From Streptomyces hyderabadensis (GTDB lineage Bacteria > Actinomycetota > Actinomycetes > Streptomycetales > Streptomycetaceae), in contig NZ_JAIOJZ010000041.1 of assembly GCF_020404845.1 (NCBI RefSeq), positions 1-64,000 of the forward strand: 64,000 nt of DNA, read 5' to 3'. The notes beneath the pieces were generated by a model. That model did no database searches, was not told where the DNA came from, and saw only the letters and a list, made by a program, of their open reading frames with translations. The position numbers and the translations under genes are program-made. Position 1 is the stretch's first letter; the number at the start of each line of letters is the position of its first letter. Below, one piece after another: positions 58,989 to 64,000 of the stretch.

Positions 58989-59456
58989 GTGGGCAGCCTG
59001 CGCGAGACAGCCGCAACACAGCTGCCGGCCCCGTTGCGCCCGACACGCCAACGGACGGCCGTGATGACCGCACTGCACCAGCGAGCGGGCTTCACCTCCG
59101 CTCAGGAGTTGCATGAAGCACTGGAAGCCGACGGCATCACCATTGGTCTGACCACGGTGTACCGGACTCTCCACGCCTTGGACCGGTCCGGACAGCTCGA
59201 CGTCGTACGGGAGAAGAGCGGGGAGCGGCTGTACCGGCCCCGGCCCGCAGACGGGCACCGCCACTATCTCGTCTGCCGTGACTGCGGCCTGAGCGCGGAG
59301 GTCGAGGCCGGTGTGGTCGAACGGTGGGCGGAGGGCGTCGCCGAAGGCATGGGCTTCACCGAGGTCGAGCACACGGTGGAACTGACCGGTGTCTGCGACA
59401 GGTGCGGCTTCACCCGGATCGCTCCGGGCCCGGGCTCCGCGGAGCAACGCCCCTGA
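58989..59456 (+). CDS. zur: Fur-family zinc-responsive regulator (Zur-like)
   Basis: A regulator of about 155 residues. The N-terminal winged helix has LTTVYRTLHALDRSGQLDVV; the dimer/metal region has HRHYLVCRDCG and CDRCGFTRI, i.e. two C-x2-C pairs that form the structural zinc site. HTVELTGVC matches Zur proteins of Streptomyces. The start is uncertain: GTG 58965 abuts the Zur box, GTG 58989 overlaps the GGAGG motif, and CTG 58998 has the best spacing. Local genes fit zinc control. Confidence 0.82.
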   Translation: MGSLRETAATQLPAPLRPTRQRTAVMTALHQRAGFTSAQELHEALEADGITIGLTTVYRTLHALDRSGQLDVVREKSGERLYRPRPADGHRHYLVCRDCGLSAEVEAGVVERWAEGVAEGMGFTEVEHTVELTGVCDRCGFTRIAPGPGSAEQRP

Positions 59457-59716
59457 ACAGCGACCAGCCCTCGACGGACTTCCCGGTCGAGCGTGCGGGC
59501 TACTCGGAGGTCGTCGTCGTGGTCGGTCTCGTGCGCCCTTGCCCGTGGGGGCGTTGAGGTGAATCCGGCTGCGGATCGCGTGCTGCGCTGCCGACGCGTC
59601 GGCGGTCGGGGCGGAGGTCCGTGGCGTGCGGGCGCCGAGGACGATCGCCGAGCCGAGCGACCCCTGCGCGGAGCGTTGAGGTGTCGGCGCCCGCCGCCGC
59701 GGTGAACCGTCCGGCC

Positions 59717-60730
59717 CTACCCGGGCACCGCGTCGACCGGTGCGGGCGACCCGTTCCAGTCCATGCGTGACCACGGAAGTGCGAGTTCCTCCGTGCCGCG
59801 GACCCGCCGTGGGGCCAGGTCCTCGACCCGGGCTGCCTCCCCGTGCCTGGCGAACACGGTGTCGATGTAGCGGTGTCCGGTGTCGGCGGCGATGAACAGG
59901 GCGGTGCGGCCCGGCTCTTCGCGTCGTTCCCACTGGGCGGCGAGGTAGGCGGCTCCGGTGGACAGGCCCGCGAATACGGCGTGCCGGCGCAGCAGGTCGA
60001 CGCTGCCGGCGAGGGCGGCGTCGAAGGCGAGCCAGTGGAGGGTGTCGTAGAGGTCGTGGCGGACGTTGCCGAAGGGGATGGAACTGCCGATGCCGGCGAT
60101 GATGATCTCCGGGTCGGCGACGTGTTCGCTGCCGAAGGTGACGCTGCCGTACGGCTGGACGCCGACGAGCCGTACGTCCACGGAACGCTTGGCCAGGTAG
60201 TGGGCGAGGGCGCCGGTGGAGGCGCCCGAGCCCACGCCGCCGACGAGCGCGAGCGATTCTCCGCCGGTCTGGGTGTGTATCCGGTCGGCGACGGCTTCGT
60301 AGCCGAGGTAGTGGATGTCGTCGTGGTACTGGCGCATCCAGTGGTAGTCCGGATGGGCGCGGAGGATCTCCTGGACGCGGGCGACCCGGCGGCTCTGGTC
60401 GAGCTTGAGGTCGCTGCTGGGCGGCATCTGCTCCAGCCGGGCCCCGAGTATGTCGAGTTGGGTGCGCAGGGTGTGGTCGACGGTGGTGGAGCCGACGATG
60501 TGGCAGCGCATGCCGTGGCGGTGGCAGGCGAGGGCGAGGGCGTAGGCGTAGATGCCGCTGGAGCTGTCGATGAGGGTGTCGCCGCGGCGTACGGCTCCGG
60601 TGTCGAGCAGGTGGCGTACGGCGGCCAGCGCGGAGACGATCTTCATCGTCTCGAACCGCAGGCAGACGAGCCCGTCGTCGAGGCGTATCAAGTCCGGGCG
60701 GCCGACGGCTTCCGATATGTGGTCGTCCAC
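59717..60730 (-). CDS. PLP-dependent enzyme of the cysteine synthase/beta-substitution family
   Basis: A 337-residue fold-type II PLP enzyme. The Schiff-base Lys is K30 in FETMKIVSAL, and the phosphate loop is GGVGSGASTGAL. The substrate loop reads DSSSGIYAYALAL where cysteine synthases have SGNTG, so substrate handling is different. GTG 60730 has GGAGG 6 nt upstream, and the gene overlaps the kinase gene by 43 bp. With a kinase next door it may use an O-phospho amino acid, as SbnA does in staphyloferrin B; this is inferred. Confidence 0.8.
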   Translation of the reverse strand: MDDHISEAVGRPDLIRLDDGLVCLRFETMKIVSALAAVRHLLDTGAVRRGDTLIDSSSGIYAYALALACHRHGMRCHIVGSTTVDHTLRTQLDILGARLEQMPPSSDLKLDQSRRVARVQEILRAHPDYHWMRQYHDDIHYLGYEAVADRIHTQTGGESLALVGGVGSGASTGALAHYLAKRSVDVRLVGVQPYGSVTFGSEHVADPEIIIAGIGSSIPFGNVRHDLYDTLHWLAFDAALAGSVDLLRRHAVFAGLSTGAAYLAAQWERREEPGRTALFIAADTGHRYIDTVFARHGEAARVEDLAPRRVRGTEELALPWSRMDWNGSPAPVDAVPG

Positions 60731-61701
60731 GAGGGTCCTCCAAGTCGGTGGGGGGACGCGAAGGTGGTGAAGGTGCGGGTCGGCGTGATGCCTTCGCGGG
60801 CCAGGGCGCGGCCGCAGCGCCGCAGCCTGCTGTTGAGCCCGGGGGCGCGGGGGTCGAAGAGGAGGCCGGCGACGTTGCCGCTGTGGGCGATCTGCACCCC
60901 GGCGGCGCCTACGGCGTCGGCGATGCCCTTCAGTGCCGGGAACTCCCGTTGGCCGAGGACGCGCTGGCGCAGGCGTGCGCTGGCCGTGCTCACCCGGCCG
61001 AGCAGAGCCGTGTCGGCGTCGGCCACCGCTCTGCGCAGCATGCGCCGCAGGTGCGCGTAGTAGGCGATGTCCCCGTCCTCGACGGGGGCGGTCAGGGACA
61101 ACGTGTCGACCGGTTCGCTCCCGCCCAGCGCGCACCCGACGACCACCGCGGGCGGCAGGGCGGAGCCGAGGACCTCCAGGACCCGGCCCTCGCGCTGCGC
61201 GAAGAGAAGCGGACGACGGCCGTACATCAGCGGGTCGCTGGCGCCCTCGGCACGCACCGCCAGCCGGGCGACGGTCTCCGGCGGCAACCGCAGACCCCAG
61301 GAGTCGGCGACTGCCCGCACCGTGGCGATGACGTCGCTGGTGGACGAGCCCATACCGAGCCCGACCGGCAGGTCGCCGGTGAGCGTCAGTTCGCCGCCGC
61401 CCGGTTCCCGACCGCGCAGGGCGGCGCACTCGCGCAGCGCGAGGACGGCGGCCTCGCGCGCCTTCGTACGGCCGGCCGGCGTCACCGTCACCTCACCGGG
61501 CCGGCTGCCGGGCCTGCGGACGAAGCGGGCGGCGCTGCCCGGTCCGTCCATCGGGAGGGTGACGAGCCCGTGTGCGAGGTGGCCGTTCCCGTCGCGGAAG
61601 TAGCCCTGGAGGATCTCACCGTGGTGGCAGGGGGCCCGCCCGGTACCCGTCGTGCGGTGCGGGCCCCGGCCGGGTGCCGCTCGCCGGGTGGCGTCCGTCA
61701 C
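60688..61701 (-). CDS. GHMP-family kinase (PduX L-threonine kinase-like)
   Basis: A 337-residue GHMP kinase. The ATP motif is PVGLGMGSSTSDV near residue 114, and the N-terminal GRAPCHHGEILQGYF matches the PduX-type start. PduX phosphorylates free L-threonine. No cobalamin genes are near, so a phospho-amino-acid precursor for the overlapping PLP enzyme is the better guess. The GTG start overlaps the DUF364 stop by 4 bp. Confidence 0.8.
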   Translation of the reverse strand: MTDATRRAAPGRGPHRTTGTGRAPCHHGEILQGYFRDGNGHLAHGLVTLPMDGPGSAARFVRRPGSRPGEVTVTPAGRTKAREAAVLALRECAALRGREPGGGELTLTGDLPVGLGMGSSTSDVIATVRAVADSWGLRLPPETVARLAVRAEGASDPLMYGRRPLLFAQREGRVLEVLGSALPPAVVVGCALGGSEPVDTLSLTAPVEDGDIAYYAHLRRMLRRAVADADTALLGRVSTASARLRQRVLGQREFPALKGIADAVGAAGVQIAHSGNVAGLLFDPRAPGLNSRLRRCGRALAREGITPTRTFTTFASPHRLGGPSWTTTYRKPSAART

Positions 61702-62507
61702 CGGGCGGCCGCCGACCGATAGCGGTACAGGACCGTGGGCTCCGCGTTGAACTGGGAGAAGGGGAAGGGCTCCGCGGACAGGCCGGTCACGCCCGTGCCG
61801 AGGAAGGCGCGGGCGACGGCACTGCCGGTCTGGGCGTAGACCACGAGGGGCTTCCCACGTTCGCGGCAGCGGGCCACGACGGTGTCGAAGCTGCCGTTGC
61901 TCAGGGTCATGCCGGTGGCCACCACGGCGTCGGCGGTGTCGAGGACCTCGTGCATGTCGTCGGTGACGGGGTCGCCCCACTGGGTGGTGCGCAGGTTGAA
62001 GTCGCAGAGCAGGGGATCACCGCCACGCTCGCGGATGGCCGCCACCAGTGGATTGACCACCCCGATCAGGCCGACCCGGGCACCGGCCTCGATGTCGAGG
62101 AGCCCGGCGATGGCCGCGTCCCGGGCCAGCGCGCGGGTCTCGGGCGTCCCGGCGGGCAGGGTGACCGGTTCCGCTTCCGGAGCCTCCCGGTGCGGGCGAG
62201 CCGCGCTGAGGCAGGCGTCGAGCGCGGCGATCCGCAGCGGCCTCGGTCCCTCGCGCAGGAGGGCGTCGAGGGAGGACCCGGAGGCGTCGCGGCATATGGT
62301 CGCGTCCACCTCGCCGGCCTCGAAGGCGCAGGCGCCGAAGGAGCCGCCCAGGCGGACCAGGACGTACTGGTTGAGGTATGTGGTGTTCCCGCCGGCCAGC
62401 CGCGTGCCGTGGTGCACCCAGAAGACGCTCGTGGCCACCAGGTCGGCGGGGCGGGGGCCGTGGTCGCCCGCCAGTACGGCCGCGAGGAGTTCGTCGGTGT
62501 TCTTCAT
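61698..62507 (-). CDS. DUF364/DUF4213 protein, putative heavy-metal chelation domain
   Basis: A 269-residue protein. The N-terminal part (TTYLNQYVLVRLGGSFGACA) resembles DUF4213 and the C-terminal part DUF364 (VGLIGVVNPLVAAIRERGGD, ADAVVATGMTLSNGSFDTVV), a Rossmann-like fold linked with metal chelation. GGAGG precedes ATG 62507. It is coupled to the genes on both sides. In this operon it might act in metallophore assembly or metal release; no reaction is proven for the family. Confidence 0.8.
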   Translation of the reverse strand: MKNTDELLAAVLAGDHGPRPADLVATSVFWVHHGTRLAGGNTTYLNQYVLVRLGGSFGACAFEAGEVDATICRDASGSSLDALLREGPRPLRIAALDACLSAARPHREAPEAEPVTLPAGTPETRALARDAAIAGLLDIEAGARVGLIGVVNPLVAAIRERGGDPLLCDFNLRTTQWGDPVTDDMHEVLDTADAVVATGMTLSNGSFDTVVARCRERGKPLVVYAQTGSAVARAFLGTGVTGLSAEPFPFSQFNAEPTVLYRYRSAAAR

Positions 62508-63261
62508 CGCTGTCCTCCGGGGCGGGGCGTGTCGTGGGTGATGCGGAAGAGGAAGGTCAGCACGCCGTCCCGCCAGTCGTGGAGATGGTCGATCCGGGGC
62601 TGAGTCCGTGGTCCGTCGCGTGCCGGACCAGGGCCCGCAGATCCGCGGTGTTCGAGGCGATGACGTAGATCGCGCCACCGGGGGCGAGCAGGTCCTTCTC
62701 CGCGATCTGGGCGAAGAACTTCGCCAGCAGCGGCGCGCCCACGCAGACGTTGCGTACGACGTCCGGGTCGTCGCTGACGGTCTGGCTGACGGCGGGCGGG
62801 TTGAAGGTGACGACGTCCAGCTGGACGTCCTCGGCCAGAGCGTCGAAGACGTCGCTCACCGCGGGGAGGAACGCGGTGTCCGGGCGCTCGCCGACCAGAC
62901 GCCGGTAGTGGCCGGTGGCGGCGGCCACGCTCTGGGGGTGGACGTCGAGCGCGTGGATCTCCCGAGCGCCCCGGACGCCCGCCGCGACGGCCTCGACGCC
63001 CAGGCCGACGCCCATGGCGGCGTACCGCAGGCCGCGGGTCTCGATACGGCCGTCGAGCACCCGCTCGTGGATCAGGCGGCTGGTCCAGCCGGGGATGAAG
63101 ACGCCGGGCGGGACGTCGAACGTCCAGCCGTTCCACTCGTAGCGGCGAGTGGTGTGCAGGTCGGCCTTGGGCTGGTTGAGCGAGATGATCAGGTCGGCGG
63201 GCAGCGGCGGGGGCAGCTGCTCCAGCAGCGCCGGGCCGATCGCGTCACGGTCGATGTCCAT
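62504..63261 (-). pseudogene. SAM-dependent methyltransferase with a 1-bp frameshift near its 3' end
   Basis: From ATG 63261 (AAGGA upstream) the frame gives a class I methyltransferase with an AAMGVGLGVEAVAAG SAM site and the FNPPAV motif near residue 155. As written it stops at 62557 (234 residues). One extra C in the minus-strand CCCC run near 62595 would restore a natural tail, IDHLHDWRDGVLTFLFRIT, ending at 62504 in an overlap with the DUF364 start. Either a sequencing error or a recent slip; the gene may be functional in the organism. Confidence 0.7.
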
Positions 63262-63303
63262 GGAGTCCTTTCCTCGTCACACAACGGGACGGCGCGCGAC
63301 CAC

Positions 63304-63349
63304 GCCGGACAACGGCCTGTCCGGCGGCGTTCGCGCCTGCCCGGCAGGC
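63304..63349. terminator. Two hairpins between binding-protein and methyltransferase genes
   Basis: The first hairpin has an 8-bp perfect stem GCCGGACA/TGTCCGGC (63304-63325) with a 6-nt loop; the second has a 6-bp stem GCCTGC/GCAGGC (63335-63349) with a 3-nt loop. They fill the 104-bp gap in the operon and may act as a partial terminator or RNA-processing point that lowers expression of the enzymes relative to the binding protein. Confidence 0.5.
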
Positions 63350-63365
63350 CGTGGCGTGCAGGACG

Positions 63366-64000
63366 TCAGCCCTTGAGTTCACGCAGGTAGGTGGCGAACT
63401 TCTCCAGGCCGTCGATGTTGCGGGGACCGCTGATGCCCTCGTTGTAGTCGAGAACGAAGAAGTTGTTCTTCTTCACGGCCGGGAGTTCCCTGGTGTGCGG
63501 GGACTTCTTCAGGAAGTCGATCTTCTTCTCGGCGGGCAGGTCGCCGTAGTCGAGGATGATGACGACTTCGGGCTCGCTCTCGGCCACGGATTCCCAGTTG
63601 ACCTGGGTCCAGCGCTCGTCGAGGCCGTCGAAGACGTTCCTGCCGCCCGCGGTCTTGATGATGTCGTTGGGCGGCACCTGGTTGCCCGCGGTGAACGGCT
63701 GGTCGGTGCCGGAGTCGTAGAGGAAGACGGGCACCGGATCGCCGTCCGGGGCCTTCGCCTCGACGTCCGCCACGCGCTTCTTCAATCCGTCGACGACTTC
63801 GGTGGCCTTCTGCTCGACCCGGAAGATCCTGCCCAGCCGTTCGAGGTCGGTGTACAGGGCTTCGAAGGGGCTCATCTTCTCGGGGAAACCCGGGTAGTTG
63901 AAGCAGCTCTCGGTGTGCATGAAGCTCTGGATGCCGAGCTTGTCCAGGATCTCGGGCGTGATGCCCCGCTCGTCCTTGAAGCCGGAGTTCCAGCCGGCCA
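63366..64000 (-). CDS. ABC-transporter substrate-binding protein, FepB/BtuF-like (partial)
   Basis: The gene runs off the right edge; 211 C-terminal residues are present. ITPEILDKLGIQSFMHTESC, then FLYDSGTDQPFTAGNQVP, DIIKTAGGRNVFDGLDERWT and VNWESVAESEPEVVIILDYG are typical of the second lobe of metal-chelate or cobalamin binding proteins (class III). The protein is presumably a membrane-anchored lipoprotein; its N-terminus is outside. At the head of the kinase/PLP/methyltransferase operon it suggests import of the metal complex made by these enzymes. Confidence 0.87.
   Translation of the reverse strand, partial: AGWNSGFKDERGITPEILDKLGIQSFMHTESCFNYPGFPEKMSPFEALYTDLERLGRIFRVEQKATEVVDGLKKRVADVEAKAPDGDPVPVFLYDSGTDQPFTAGNQVPPNDIIKTAGGRNVFDGLDERWTQVNWESVAESEPEVVIILDYGDLPAEKKIDFLKKSPHTRELPAVKKNNFFVLDYNEGISGPRNIDGLEKFATYLRELKG

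Noticed and set aside
58812..60743. A 643-codon minus-strand open frame
   Set aside because: Arg/Pro-rich and antisense to the Zur-like gene; it overlaps the PLP enzyme gene in another frame and shows no domain.
1..64000. tRNA, rRNA, riboswitch and CRISPR signals
   Set aside because: Reading both strands I saw no tRNA-like cloverleaf with T-loop motif, no rRNA sequence, no repeat-spacer array and no recognisable riboswitch; a covariance-model scan would be needed to exclude weak cases.

Overview
The window is high-GC DNA with GTG/TTG starts, many 4-bp stop/start overlaps and strong GGAGG ribosome sites. With a DasR-type (dre) box pair, a tandem Lrp regulator and Streptomyces-like Zur boxes, this points to a Streptomyces (or close actinomycete) chromosome, probably an accessory-rich arm. 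No rRNA, tRNA or CRISPR array was seen.

Layout. 0-6.3 kb: a GH35 beta-galactosidase, two short-chain dehydrogenases (SDRs), a divergent MarR regulator with a palindromic operator, and an OmpR-type two-component pair. 6.3-15.2 kb: a probable specialised-metabolism locus with an MIO-type aromatic amino acid ammonia-lyase, a flavin monooxygenase, a 2-hydroxy-acid oxidase, a P450, a cation/proton antiporter and a 4-coumarate-CoA-ligase-like enzyme. Its two promoter regions carry the same palindrome, so the two units are probably one regulon. 15.3-21.5 kb: a chitin-active LPMO behind two dre boxes, a secreted amidase, exonuclease III, a metallo-hydrolase and a PcaL-like fusion. 21.5-23.1 kb: an integrase and transposase graveyard.

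23.2-38.3 kb: a large minus-strand catabolic gene set for an N-heteroaromatic (pyridine-type) compound. It has a permease, an Old-Yellow-Enzyme-like reductase, a two-subunit Rieske oxygenase, SDRs, a ferredoxin, a NuoF-like flavo-iron-sulfur protein, an isochorismatase-family amidase, a NicX-like 2,5-dihydroxypyridine dioxygenase, a LigAB-type dioxygenase, a nitrilase-type amidase, a GntR regulator and a maleate cis-trans isomerase. 39.2-46.3 kb: a TetR regulator and a plus-strand meta-cleavage operon (FAD hydroxylase, type I extradiol dioxygenase, C-C hydrolase, hydratase, acetaldehyde dehydrogenase, hydroxyoxovalerate aldolase). Together these form a catabolic supercluster of about 23 kb whose substrate cannot be read from sequence.

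46.4-56.6 kb: relics (gentisate-pathway fragments, luciferase-like monooxygenases, IS5-type transposase) among small regulator/enzyme pairs with very clear operators: TetR/hydrolase, TetR/epoxide hydrolase, MarR/SDR/MBL, and Lrp/SDR. 56.7-64 kb: a zinc-responsive region with two Zur-like boxes, a cysteine-free ribosomal protein L32 paralogue, a COG0523 GTPase, a shortened methyltransferase and a Zur-like regulator. Beside it is a convergent operon (binding protein, methyltransferase, DUF364 protein, PduX-like kinase, PLP enzyme) that looks like a small metallophore pathway with its uptake system. The binding protein runs off the right edge.

The strongest candidates for something undescribed are the pyridine/meta-cleavage supercluster with its unusual electron-transfer partners, the kinase/PLP/DUF364 metallophore-like operon, and the lyase/ligase locus.
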